From the NCBI GenBank assembly GCA_046309815.1, contig JBKCOJ010000007.1, positions 62,001 through 126,000 of the forward strand: a stretch of 64,000 bases of DNA, given 5' to 3'. The notes beneath the pieces are model-generated. The model was not told the origin of the DNA. It made no database searches and was given only the letters and a program-made list of their open reading frames with translations. This document shows, piece after piece, positions 24,875 to 33,334 of this stretch (positions are counted from its first letter, which is position 1; each line of letters begins with the position of its first letter). The position numbers were made by a program, and so were the translations under genes. This DNA comes from CAITNM01 sp021298215. Its GTDB lineage: Bacteria; Pseudomonadota; Alphaproteobacteria; Paracaedibacterales; CAITNM01.

Positions 24875-25709
24875 TGAATTGCACGCGTGGTATTCAGATT
24901 TACAAAATCAAATTTGCCATGCTTTAGAAACGATTGAACAAGAATCGTTAGCACTACCACTGTATGATCAATGGCAACCCGAGACGTTTGAAAAACGCAG
25001 TTGGGACTATAGCCAATCGGGTGGCGGGCAAATGCGGGTTTTGCAAAACGGTCGTGTGTTTGAAAAGGCCGGCGTGAATGTTTCATGCGTATGGGGCGAA
25101 TTTTCTAAAGAATTTGCGAAAGAAATTCCCGGTGCTGAAGAAGATCCGCGCTTTTGGGCAAGTGGAATATCGCTGGTGATTCATCCACGGAATCCTTATG
25201 TTCCTATTGTACACATGAATACGCGCCACATTGTCACCACAAAATCATGGTTTGGTGGAGGAGCAGATTTAACGCCGAGCATGCCGCTTGAAGAAGATAC
25301 AGCAGCGTTTCATCAAGCATTTAAAGAGTGCTGTGATAGCCATGATGCAGGGTATTATGATCGATTTAAGCAATGGTGCGATGAGTATTTTTATTTGAAG
25401 CATCGTAAAGAAATGCGCGGTATTGGGGGCATTTTCTATGATTATGTCAATACAGGCGATTTTGAAGCGGATAAGGCTTTCAATAAAAGTGTGGGAGAAA
25501 CTTTTCTTAAGGTTTATCCAAAAATTGTCCGGCGAAGAATGGAAATGACGTGGGGAGATGTGGAAACGCAAAAGCTTCAGCATAAGCGTAGTCGCTATGT
25601 AGAATTCAATTTAATTTATGATCGGGGCACACATTTTGGATTAAAAACCGGAGGGAATACCGATGCGATTTTGATGTCGATGCCCCCATCCGCAAGCTGG
25701 GCTGCTTAG
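24849..25709 (+). CDS. hemF: Oxygen-dependent coproporphyrinogen III oxidase
   Basis: The 286-residue enzyme decarboxylates coproporphyrinogen III to protoporphyrinogen IX using O2. Motifs are VFEKAGVNVSCVWGEF, FWASGISLVIHPRNPYVPIV, HMNTRH, WFGGGADLTPSMPLEEDT, RGIGGIFYDY and RYVEFNLIYDRGTHFGLKTG. The GTG at 24849 is chosen because AGG lies six bases before it and it gives the normal N-terminus (SIPPFYADELHAWY). Upstream codons belong to the trmL remnant. Haem synthesis under aerobic conditions is thus retained. Confidence 0.93.
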   Translation: MSIPPFYADELHAWYSDLQNQICHALETIEQESLALPLYDQWQPETFEKRSWDYSQSGGGQMRVLQNGRVFEKAGVNVSCVWGEFSKEFAKEIPGAEEDPRFWASGISLVIHPRNPYVPIVHMNTRHIVTTKSWFGGGADLTPSMPLEEDTAAFHQAFKECCDSHDAGYYDRFKQWCDEYFYLKHRKEMRGIGGIFYDYVNTGDFEADKAFNKSVGETFLKVYPKIVRRRMEMTWGDVETQKLQHKRSRYVEFNLIYDRGTHFGLKTGGNTDAILMSMPPSASWAA

Positions 25710-25716
25710 TAGAGAT

Positions 25717-25757
25717 GGCTCTTGGCGCCTGCTTTCGCAGGCTCGGGATGACAAGCA
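25717..25757. repeat. Palindromic intergenic repeat
   Basis: TCTTGGCGCCTGCTTTCGCAGGCTCGGGATGACAAG has a GCCTGC/GCAGGC stem and ends in the GGGATGACA tail typical of this family. It lies between the convergent hemF and 25765 genes. Confidence 0.65.
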
Positions 25758-25764
25758 AATTTTA

Positions 25765-26601
25765 TTAGGCTGCTGCAGCTACTGATCCTTCAGCTGGAGC
25801 TTCTATAGGTTTTGGTATTTTAGTATCAATCGTGCTACTCTCTGGAACTGCTGCTTCTATAGCTTTTTCAGGTGCTTTAGCTTCAGCTGCTGGCGTCTCT
25901 TTAGCATCGCTGCCTACTGCAGGAGCTTCTGGTGTTTTTTCTGCAGAAGAAGACATCGACGCTGAAGCAAGAGCATTGACTATACTCGCTGCTGGCTTTT
26001 CTTCTTTATGCTCAACCTTAGTTTCTTCTTTTTTAGGCTCTTCTTTAGCTTCAGCTGGTTTTGTCTCTTCCTTTTTTTCTTCTTTTTTAGGTTCTGGAGC
26101 TGGGGTTGGCTTTACGGCAGTGTCTGCTTTTCCTTGCGCTTTCAAAAAGCCTTCCACTTCGTCTTTCGTTGGGCAAATGTTAAAAACTAAACAATCTCCA
26201 TGCCTTTCAATAACCGCATATAATTTTTTATCCCCCGCTTGGAAATCAAAATCTACCGGGCCATTACCCCCCGCCAATTTTTCTTCTGCTGACGTCATGA
26301 CAGGAGCTAAAACCGGTTCAACTGCTTGACCAATTTTATCTTTCTTTGCGTGCGCTTCGCGCTTGTAAGCTCCATCTGACTGCTTTTTCAAAACAACCAC
26401 ATAACTTTGATCATCTGTTTCAATTTCAGGCAGCTTGTCATCTTTTTTTTGCTGCTTTTCGTTGATTTCCTTTAGAGCATCTGATTCCGAATTCTTAAAA
26501 GCTTTTTCTATCATTTCAGCACGCTGCGCTAAAGTCGAAAGGCCGGCAAAACCGTCGCTTATAGAAGCAAGCAATAGACTTATAAGAATTTTTGATGTCA
26601 T
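25765..26601 (-). CDS. Exported Ala/Glu/Lys/Pro-rich protein of unknown function
   Basis: The 278-residue product starts with a signal peptide (MTSKILISLLLASISDGFAG). A folded part to about residue 165 contains one strand-rich segment around KLYAVIERHGDCLVFNICP. The C-terminal 110 residues are low-complexity PEPKKEEKKEE / EAKAPEK repeats resembling TonB-like spacers. The ATG at 26601 is preferred to an in-frame TTG at 26619, although the GGAG site lies 13 bases away. Function unknown. Confidence 0.55.
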   Translation of the reverse strand: MTSKILISLLLASISDGFAGLSTLAQRAEMIEKAFKNSESDALKEINEKQQKKDDKLPEIETDDQSYVVVLKKQSDGAYKREAHAKKDKIGQAVEPVLAPVMTSAEEKLAGGNGPVDFDFQAGDKKLYAVIERHGDCLVFNICPTKDEVEGFLKAQGKADTAVKPTPAPEPKKEEKKEETKPAEAKEEPKKEETKVEHKEEKPAASIVNALASASMSSSAEKTPEAPAVGSDAKETPAAEAKAPEKAIEAAVPESSTIDTKIPKPIEAPAEGSVAAAA

Positions 26602-26851
26602 AACTAAAGAAATCTCCAAAAGGTGTCTTAATGATAATCCTACAAGAAGATTTTAGTAATTGTAAAACTTTTTTGATAAAAAAAATTAAGTATAAGAACT
26701 TCGCGTATTTAGAAATTTTCAGTCTCAATTTTCAAGTAAACAGATTAAAAAAAACGCTTCAGATGCCTATAGCTTTTTTCATGAAGGATTTCATAGCTTA
26801 AAAACTTTGCAACTACCACTCAGACGCACTGCATACTCTCTCTGTAATTAG

Positions 26852-28210
26852 TTAGAGTATTCTACGCCTTTTTGTAGCTGGATATTCCAGCGCCTTCTCT
26901 GCTTGGTATCGAGTGATTTCTGCTTGGTATTGATTAGGATGTAGGTGGGCTAATCGCTTTATCAAGCAATGGACTGCATTATTATTCGATACAAATTGCA
27001 ATATTGGGTCTGTAAAATGTTGCATAAGAGTGATAAGATTTTGCGACGGCACCTTATTTAATTCGAACATCACGTTACATTTATCTGCTCCATCCATGTT
27101 CAGGGAGAGGCGATTTAATGCTGTTTCAAAATCGGAGATTAAATGGCCTTCTGATACCTGGCTTAATCCACTAATCATCCAACATTTATTATGAGGTGAC
27201 ATGTTCAGTGTGAGGCGATTCACAGCGGCTTCAAATTCCGATAATTTTTGTTTTGTCCCATCTAAAGCTATAATCACGTCTATTTTATCTGCTCCACTCA
27301 TGTCCTCTGAGAGGCGATTAAAAGTTGCTTCAAACTCCGGTAAATCAACTTCTGAAATGTCCCTTAATATATCAACAGCTGAACTTTGATACTCTCTGTC
27401 TTCTTCGTTTATACCCTGTAAGAAGCGACTAGCAACTTTTTGTAAACGTATAGCCCTATCAATTTCTGCTTGGTATTGATTAGGTTGCATAGGCGCTAAT
27501 CGTTTTATCAACTCAGTAACTTTTTCTGTATCTCTACTTAATACAATTTGCAGTACTGAATCTGTAAAATGTTGCATAAGAGCAGTAAAATTTTCTACTG
27601 GCACCTTATTTAATGTATCAATTATCTCACCTTTATCCTCTCCATCCATATTCAATGAGAAGCGATTCACAGCAGCTTCAAATTCAGGTGTTAAACGCTT
27701 TGTTGGTACATCGCGTAATCTAAAAAATATGTGACGTCTATCCTTTTTTCTTATATTCAGTGAGAAGCGATTCACAGCAGCTTCAAATTCTGGTAATTCC
27801 TTTTTTTGCACCTTTGCTACTAAGGTTTTAAACAAGAAACCTTTATCGTCTTCTCTCATTCCCTTTAAAAGTCGACGTGCAGCGCCTGCAACTATTTGTA
27901 AATCTTGGTCTGTTGACAAGAGACCTAATGCCTCGATCATGCATGCTATGGTATTTGCTCTCATGCCCGGTGAGAGTCTCTTTACGATTTTTTTAAATTT
28001 TGGGGTGAAACGCTCGGTAGGTATTTCTTTTAGTACGCCAAGCATCCTGGCTTCTTCTGCTGCAGACATATCTGCAGGGATACCTAATGAAGAGTAACGA
28101 GTATATGCTAAACATTCTTTTGCTTGGGAACATTCTTCTATACTACAAAATACATAAGATAATCCTAAGTTAAGAACTAATATTTGTAGAGAAATTAAAG
28201 TCTTTTTCAT
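26852..28210 (-). CDS. Exported helical-repeat protein, distant relative of the 777/2198 family
   Basis: The 452-residue protein has a signal peptide (MKKTLISLQILVLNLGLSYV). Repeats of about 34-40 residues follow with the pattern L-x-x-EFEAA(V/L)NR(F/L)(S/T)LNM-x-x-x-DK-x-x-(I/V)-x-x-L-x-x-V. The FEAA-NR-SLNM-DK frame parallels AFADTV-LS-GMD-DK in the tandem pair at 777 and 2198, so one superfamily seems likely. Two longer segments (MQHFTDPILQFV… and LIKRLAHLHPNQYQAEI) are internally duplicated. Function unknown; an exported solenoid is inferred. Confidence 0.65.
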   Translation of the reverse strand: MKKTLISLQILVLNLGLSYVFCSIEECSQAKECLAYTRYSSLGIPADMSAAEEARMLGVLKEIPTERFTPKFKKIVKRLSPGMRANTIACMIEALGLLSTDQDLQIVAGAARRLLKGMREDDKGFLFKTLVAKVQKKELPEFEAAVNRFSLNIRKKDRRHIFFRLRDVPTKRLTPEFEAAVNRFSLNMDGEDKGEIIDTLNKVPVENFTALMQHFTDSVLQIVLSRDTEKVTELIKRLAPMQPNQYQAEIDRAIRLQKVASRFLQGINEEDREYQSSAVDILRDISEVDLPEFEATFNRLSEDMSGADKIDVIIALDGTKQKLSEFEAAVNRLTLNMSPHNKCWMISGLSQVSEGHLISDFETALNRLSLNMDGADKCNVMFELNKVPSQNLITLMQHFTDPILQFVSNNNAVHCLIKRLAHLHPNQYQAEITRYQAEKALEYPATKRRRIL

Positions 28211-28294
28211 AGTTTTTAATTTTCCAATTTTATTACTTATTTACTACAAAAAATTATTAATCACAATCAATAAAGATTTATTATTAACTCTTCT

Positions 28295-29440
28295 CTAAAT
28301 TCCCATAGCTTTTTTCATAAAGAATTTTTTAAGCGGTGGGATTTTTCCAACAACGGCAAGGCCTGTTTGGCGCAAGAAGCTAACAAATTCATTATCAATG
28401 CTATACAAGCGCGTGAGACCATCGGTAAAAAAGTAAAGGCTTTTGTGATCAATTTTGCGGCGTCGGGCATACTCTTTAAGATGATGAAAACCGCCTAAAT
28501 CTCCTCCAACTTCCAGCGCTTCTTGTAAAACAGTCGTGAGATGTTCCACATCTCGCCAGCCAAGATTAACTCCCTGCCCCGCAATTGGATGCAATGCATG
28601 CGCTGCGTCGCCCACCAATACGGTACGTGAAGCAGTAACTTTATCAACGGTAAGGGCGGTGATTGGGAAAGTCCAGCGCTGACTGTTTAGGGTGACTTTT
28701 CCATAAAAAGGAAAAAGGTCCATCAGTTGTTCTTCCAGCTGAGGGGTAGGTATAGTCTCCCATGGCGCATCTTTAGGACCACACCACACAATGCCTGATT
28801 GCGGCTGCCCTTTTGGTGTATCGCGCATGGGTAAAATGGCAAAAGGACCAGAAGGTTGAAAGATTTCCCAAGCGGTCGCTTGATGAGGTTTTTCATGGGT
28901 AAAATGCGCAACAAGAGCTTTGTGACCATATTCTTTGGAGGTACTTTTAATATTTACCTGATTTCTTACCCAGGAATTGCGGCCATCTGCTCCTACCACT
29001 AATGCTGCCTTAAGAATACCATATTCTTTAGTGTGCACCTTTCCGGGTGATAAACATTCCAGCGTGCAATTATCAAGGATTTTAATTTTTTTAGATGTTT
29101 TGACTTTTTTGTGCATTGCTTTTAAAAGAACATCAAATTCAATGATATAGCCCATTGGATCTGGACCGAGATCTTTGTGATCATAATCAAGCGTCCAGGC
29201 GGTTTCTTGTTCGAATACACGAATTTCGTTAATAGGCTGGGATGTTGGCTCTAGGTCTTGCCAAAGTTCACATTTTTCTAAGAATTTTTTAGAGCCAAGA
29301 GTAACCGCAATTGTGCGTCCATCTTTTTTTGAAGGCTTTTGATAGGAATTTTTTTCAAGCAATTGGACATTAATACCAAGCTGAGAGAGGCGAATAGCAA
29401 GGACTGAACCAACTAAACCTGCACCAACAATAATCACCAT
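28295..29440 (-). CDS. UbiH/UbiF/COQ6-family FAD-dependent hydroxylase
   Basis: The 381-residue flavoprotein monooxygenase begins with the dinucleotide motif IIVGAGLVGSVLAIRLSQLG. It carries the second FAD motif VLVGDAAHALHPIAGQGVNL then GWRDVEHL, which is diagnostic of ubiquinone-ring hydroxylases, and a DG motif in VVGADGRNSWVR. It probably catalyses one ring hydroxylation in ubiquinone synthesis; which carbon cannot be told by eye. It is divergent from proC. Confidence 0.9.
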   Translation of the reverse strand: MVIIVGAGLVGSVLAIRLSQLGINVQLLEKNSYQKPSKKDGRTIAVTLGSKKFLEKCELWQDLEPTSQPINEIRVFEQETAWTLDYDHKDLGPDPMGYIIEFDVLLKAMHKKVKTSKKIKILDNCTLECLSPGKVHTKEYGILKAALVVGADGRNSWVRNQVNIKSTSKEYGHKALVAHFTHEKPHQATAWEIFQPSGPFAILPMRDTPKGQPQSGIVWCGPKDAPWETIPTPQLEEQLMDLFPFYGKVTLNSQRWTFPITALTVDKVTASRTVLVGDAAHALHPIAGQGVNLGWRDVEHLTTVLQEALEVGGDLGGFHHLKEYARRRKIDHKSLYFFTDGLTRLYSIDNEFVSFLRQTGLAVVGKIPPLKKFFMKKAMGI

Positions 29441-29504
29441 CTAAAACCTTGCACATAAAACGTTGCCCCTTTAACATAAGTCAAAATTATTAAAAGTTCA
29501 AAAT

Positions 29505-30263
29505 ATGCGTATTTTAATGATAGGGCATGGCGCTATGGGAAGCGCCCTGGCTAAGGGGTGGGCAAGCGCTTATGAATTAACTGTTGTTGATCCTTTCAAA
29601 GAAGGTTGCGCAAAATTTGAATATTTACCTCCAGATTATTATCCAGATGTGGTTGTTATTGCAGTAAAGCCGCAAGCACTGGAAGAGATTATGCCACCCT
29701 ATGCGAAATTTAAGCATTGCTTATTTATCTCTATTGCAGCTGGCGTTTTAACGAAGCGCTTTAAGAAGTGGCTGGGCGATGATATACGCCTAGCGCGCGT
29801 GATGCCAAACCTTCCCGTAGTTGTGAAAGAAGGTGCGTGCGCTTACCTTTTAAACGAAAACTGCACAAAAGCAGATGAAGAAGTTGTTGAAGCACTTCTT
29901 AAAAAAGTTGGAATTTTTGAGAAACTAAAGAATGAAAAACTCTTTGATGTGGTAACAGCGCTTTCCGGATCTGGTCCGGCGTATGTGTATTACCTATGTG
30001 AATGCTTGGAAATAGCCGGCAAGGAATTAGGACTTACGGAAGATTTTGCACGAAAGTTTGCCCGCCAAACGATTATTGGAACTGCTGTAACGCTGAAAGA
30101 ATTGCCAGAGGAAGATGCTCCAACATTACGCGCTAATGTAACTAGCAAAGGCGGCACTACGGAAGCAGCGTTAGAAGTGCTGATGAATAAATCTAGTTTG
30201 CAAACTCTATTTTCAAAAGCGCTAAGAGCAGCATGCGAGCGTTCTGAAGAGCTTGCAAAATGA
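29505..30263 (+). CDS. proC: Pyrroline-5-carboxylate reductase
   Basis: The 252-residue enzyme makes proline from pyrroline-5-carboxylate with NAD(P)H. Motifs are MRILMIGHGAMGSALAKGWA (Rossmann), RVMPNLPVVVKEGACAY, the ALSGSGPAYVYYLCECLEIA signature and LRANVTSKGGTTEAAL. Four bases overlap with the downstream metal-binding protein gene (ATGA), which indicates translational coupling. Confidence 0.94.
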   Translation: MRILMIGHGAMGSALAKGWASAYELTVVDPFKEGCAKFEYLPPDYYPDVVVIAVKPQALEEIMPPYAKFKHCLFISIAAGVLTKRFKKWLGDDIRLARVMPNLPVVVKEGACAYLLNENCTKADEEVVEALLKKVGIFEKLKNEKLFDVVTALSGSGPAYVYYLCECLEIAGKELGLTEDFARKFARQTIIGTAVTLKELPEEDAPTLRANVTSKGGTTEAALEVLMNKSSLQTLFSKALRAACERSEELAK

Positions 30264-31114
30264 GGCCATTCGCCCAAGTACTTTTTATTATTTCAAGCCT
30301 CTCCTTTTTGCAAGCTGAAACCGTTGTGTGTAGTTTTTCGATATTGAAAGATTTATGTGAGCAGCTGTGTGATGGCATAGCAGAAATATCGGTTGATTCA
30401 ATTGTGCCAAATTCAGCTGATCCTCATACGTATCAACCAAGTCCAAATATTTCAAAGATTTTGGCAAAAGCAGATTTGGTTATTGTGAATGGATTAAATT
30501 TGGAGGGTTGGCTGGATCAACTAATTGAAGCATCTGGATACACCGGTTACATTACTATTGCAAGTGAAGGTGTTACGCCACGTTATATCGGTAATTTACC
30601 TGATCCACATATTTGGCATGATCCAATGCACGTATGCGCTATGATCGATACGATGACCGATGCATTGACTGAGACGTTTCCCAAACATAAAGAAAAAATT
30701 GAAAGCAATCGAGAAAAACTAATGGAAGCATTCAAGAAATTGAAAGTTAATATAGCAATACAATTTTCCGCAATTAGTAAAGAACGACGCGTAATGCTAA
30801 CCACCCATGATGCATTTGCCTATTTTGGTGAAGCTTTTGATATTAAAGTGCTAAGCCCACACGGCATCAGCACGAGCGATGATCCATCGGCAAAGGATAT
30901 GGCGACGCTTGTTAAGCAGATTCAAAGTCTCAATATTTCAGCAATATTTTTGGAGCATTTGAGTAATCCGACGATTGTTAAAGTTATCGCCGAAGAAACA
31001 AAAAAAGAGATTAAGGGCACGTTGTATGCAGACAGTCTAAAACCTGGGCTACATTTGCAAGATACAATTTGGGATAATGCTAAAACCATTACTGAGGCGA
31101 TGACTAGTGCTTGA
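30260..31114 (+). CDS. Zn/Mn ABC-transporter substrate-binding protein (ZnuA/TroA family)
   Basis: The 284-residue periplasmic cluster 9 (A-I) binding protein has a signal peptide (MRPFAQVLFIISSLSFLQAE). Probable metal ligands are His in SADPHTYQPSP, His in LPDPHIWHDP, His in MLTTHDAFAYFGE and Asp in TLYADSL. The acidic/His-rich loop typical of ZnuA is missing, so Mn or Fe is as likely as Zn. Permease and ATPase genes are not adjacent. It overlaps proC by 4 bases and the next gene by 8, forming a three-gene operon. Confidence 0.88.
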   Translation: MRPFAQVLFIISSLSFLQAETVVCSFSILKDLCEQLCDGIAEISVDSIVPNSADPHTYQPSPNISKILAKADLVIVNGLNLEGWLDQLIEASGYTGYITIASEGVTPRYIGNLPDPHIWHDPMHVCAMIDTMTDALTETFPKHKEKIESNREKLMEAFKKLKVNIAIQFSAISKERRVMLTTHDAFAYFGEAFDIKVLSPHGISTSDDPSAKDMATLVKQIQSLNISAIFLEHLSNPTIVKVIAEETKKEIKGTLYADSLKPGLHLQDTIWDNAKTITEAMTSA

Positions 31115-31613
31115 TATTGAAGCAATTTGGGAAAAAGCTGAGAGTAATCCTTCAGCGATAACACCGGAAGAAATTCAGGCACTGATTAATAATCGTCTTT
31201 GGTATGTGACAGAACGCTTGGAAACGGTAAGTCGTAACAACGTTGATGAGGCGTTGTTTGATTTGATGATGTTGGTATTTGATAGCTTAACGGAAAAGCG
31301 TGCATGTGTTTTAAGCCTTTGGGAAACGCAAAAACTTAGTGATCAGTTGATTTGTGAAACGCAGGCACAAGTGCTGACGGCGATTGATGGGTGGCATCAA
31401 ACATTGGGTTTGCATTGGGATGTGGGTCGTTATGTGCAAAATTTACTGTTTTTGTGCGCGCTAATTTATGCAGCAAACGTGTGGAAGGATGACACTAGCG
31501 CTGATAATTCGAAAGTGATGGCGAAGATTGATGAGATGATTAGATGGATGAAGGCCACCAAAACCGCGCCACTTGATGTGCTGGAGAAGTTAAAGGGAAT
31601 GGTTGGGGGATGA
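31107..31613 (+). CDS. Alpha-helical protein of unknown function
   Basis: The 168-residue cytosolic protein starts at a GTG eight bases inside the end of the metal-binding protein gene. It is almost wholly helical and Trp-rich (LWYVTERLE, LWETQK, DGWHQTLGLHWDVGRYVQNL, ANVWKDD). The fold resembles the ligand domain of TetR-type or COQ9-type proteins, but no HTH is present. I do not assign a function. Coupled translation with the upstream gene is likely. Confidence 0.6.
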   Translation: MLDIEAIWEKAESNPSAITPEEIQALINNRLWYVTERLETVSRNNVDEALFDLMMLVFDSLTEKRACVLSLWETQKLSDQLICETQAQVLTAIDGWHQTLGLHWDVGRYVQNLLFLCALIYAANVWKDDTSADNSKVMAKIDEMIRWMKATKTAPLDVLEKLKGMVGG

Positions 31614-31702
31614 TTTTCTGTTGCGTGAAATTTTTTGCTTTATTAACGCCATACGTTGCGTTACTTAGTTGGTGATTGAGCCGAGCTACTAAGGAGACCT
31701 TA

Positions 31703-32449
31703 ATGATTCTTAGCAAAATAATTCCAGGGGTTGCGCACTCTTTTTTATATTTTGGATTTTTGCTTTTATTCTTTTCAACAGAACTATTTTCCATGCACCA
31801 TTTGCGCCCTATTTCAGAACGTATTAATATGCATCAGATTAGGAGGGTAGCCATGGCGACAATGACAGCATCAAGATTTGATTATCCAAAGCAAGAAGCA
31901 GAAGCACCAAAAATTTTGCGTTATGGTGATCCTAAGCTGTATGAGCCATCACTGCCGTTTGATTTACCGAAAGAAATGCCGCTGGTGCATGAGGTGTTGG
32001 AACAAATGAAGTTGGCCACCAAAGGGATGGGTAATGTGGGATTAGCAGCCCCCCAAATTGGCATATTAAAGCAATTGGTGATGTTTGCTGTTCCGGCTGA
32101 GCACCCTCGCTATAAAACAGATGGGGTGGCACAGCCAATGCGCATCATGATTAATCCTCATTATAAGCATCTTAGTGATGAGAAAAATCTTGAATGGGAG
32201 GGGTGCTTATCGGTACCAGGGATGATGGGACAAGTGAAGAGGTATACGCATATTGAGTGTACATATATAGACCTTGAGGGGGTTAAGCAATCGTTCAACG
32301 CCTCTAACTTTCATGCGCGCGTCGTACAGCATGAACTGGATCATTTAAGAGGAATTCTCTTCCCTCTTCTGGTAGAAAATAGGCATATGCTTGGATTTAC
32401 AGAAGCAATTATGGAGTCTGAGGAATTTAAGAAGAGTCGAGGTTTTTAA
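31703..32449 (+). CDS. def: Peptide deformylase with N-terminal hydrophobic extension and alternative start
   Basis: All three deformylase motifs are intact: GLAAPQIG, EGCLSVPG with the metal-ligand Cys, and the HELDH metal site. The enzyme removes N-formyl from nascent proteins. Two in-frame starts have equally good ribosome sites. The ATG at 31703 (AAGGAG, 6-base spacing) gives 248 residues with a hydrophobic segment, HSFLYFGFLLLFFSTELFS. The ATG at 31853 (AGGAGGG, 5-base spacing) gives a normal-sized 198-residue cytosolic enzyme. Either the gene makes two forms, or the longer start is a relic. EAPKILRYGDPKLYEPS is the usual N-terminal strand and is present in both. Confidence 0.88.
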   Translation: MILSKIIPGVAHSFLYFGFLLLFFSTELFSMHHLRPISERINMHQIRRVAMATMTASRFDYPKQEAEAPKILRYGDPKLYEPSLPFDLPKEMPLVHEVLEQMKLATKGMGNVGLAAPQIGILKQLVMFAVPAEHPRYKTDGVAQPMRIMINPHYKHLSDEKNLEWEGCLSVPGMMGQVKRYTHIECTYIDLEGVKQSFNASNFHARVVQHELDHLRGILFPLLVENRHMLGFTEAIMESEEFKKSRGF

Positions 32450-32477
32450 AAAACTGCCGAAGAAAATCTTCTAGCCT

Positions 32478-32592
32478 CGCTAGATACCGCGGTCAAGCCG
32501 CGGTACGTCAGAGTGGGAGAGTCGCAGCATCTCAATGGGTCCCCGCATTCGCAGGGATGACAAAAATAAAGACCGCGGCGCGGTACGTCTGG
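32478..32592. repeat. Cluster of palindromic repeats (TACCGCGG…CCGCGGTACG and GGGTCCCCGC types)
   Basis: GATACCGCGGTCAAGCCGCGGTACGTC is followed by TGGGTCCCCGCATTCGCAGGGATGACA and by GACCGCGGCGCGGTACGTC. Thus two different repeat types alternate within 115 bp between the convergent def and bioY genes. Confidence 0.75.
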
Positions 32593-32594
32593 TA

Positions 32595-33119
32595 TTACTT
32601 CTTCACGTAGCCAACAATTGAGGCTACGAAAACTGATTTCACAAGGCCTGGAATGATGAAAGGCATCAGTCCGACAGCAATCGCTTTATCCGGGCTCATA
32701 TATGCGCAAAGCCAAAGAATACCACACACATACAACGCTGTTTGGCCAGCGAACGCGATAAGCAACATTTCTTTAGTATTTGTAGTTGAGAAGCGCTCGC
32801 GAAGTGAGCACATTAGCCAAACTGCAACCAAAAAGCCAAAATAATAGCCACCTGCAGGACTGATTAGCTTTGCTATGCCACCGCTGAAATTAGCAAAAAC
32901 AGGAGCGCCCAATGCACCGATCATGAGATAGCTGGTAACGCTGCGGATAGCATCTGCTTTTGAAAACGTAAGTCCAATGACCAGCATAGCAACGGTGTGC
33001 AAGGTAATGGCAACAGGCTGAATAGGAATACTTACCTGAGCGCAGAAAAATAGGAGGCTAAAACCGATGACGGTTGTAAGAATAGAGGAATTTTTAATGT
33101 GTTGGAGAGCGAGTTTCAT
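32595..33119 (-). CDS. bioY: Biotin transporter BioY
   Basis: The 174-residue S component of the biotin ECF transporter has about six membrane segments. The family's hallmarks are present: FFCAQVSIPIQPVAITLHTV at the N-terminus, GAPVFANFSGGIAKLISPAG and GYYFGFLVA. BioY can work alone or with an EcfAT module; no such module is adjacent. It implies biotin uptake from the host. Confidence 0.94.
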   Translation of the reverse strand: MKLALQHIKNSSILTTVIGFSLLFFCAQVSIPIQPVAITLHTVAMLVIGLTFSKADAIRSVTSYLMIGALGAPVFANFSGGIAKLISPAGGYYFGFLVAVWLMCSLRERFSTTNTKEMLLIAFAGQTALYVCGILWLCAYMSPDKAIAVGLMPFIIPGLVKSVFVASIVGYVKK

Positions 33120-33214
33120 GAAGGACTCTCTTTAAAATTGAATACCCTTTTTTCATAGCCTGTTTTTAAAAAGTTCGCCAGAGACAATTGAACAATTTAG
33201 ATTTTGGAAAGTAT

Positions 33215-33260
33215 GGATTGGATCCTCACGCTTGCTTAGGCAAGCTCAGGATGACAAAAG
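33215..33260. repeat. Palindromic intergenic repeat
   Basis: TTGGATCCTCACGCTTGCTTAGGCAAGCTCAGGATGACAAA has a GCTTGC/GCAAGC stem. It matches the 19663 copy in its TGGATCCTCACGC start and the 25717 copy in its tail. It lies in the 215-bp gap before the ABC-F gene. Confidence 0.7.
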
Positions 33261-33334
33261 AGGAAATGAAAGATTTAATAGGGAAAACTGGCTACTTATG
33301 CTATCATTCGGCTTTATATTTTTAAGATTTTCCT

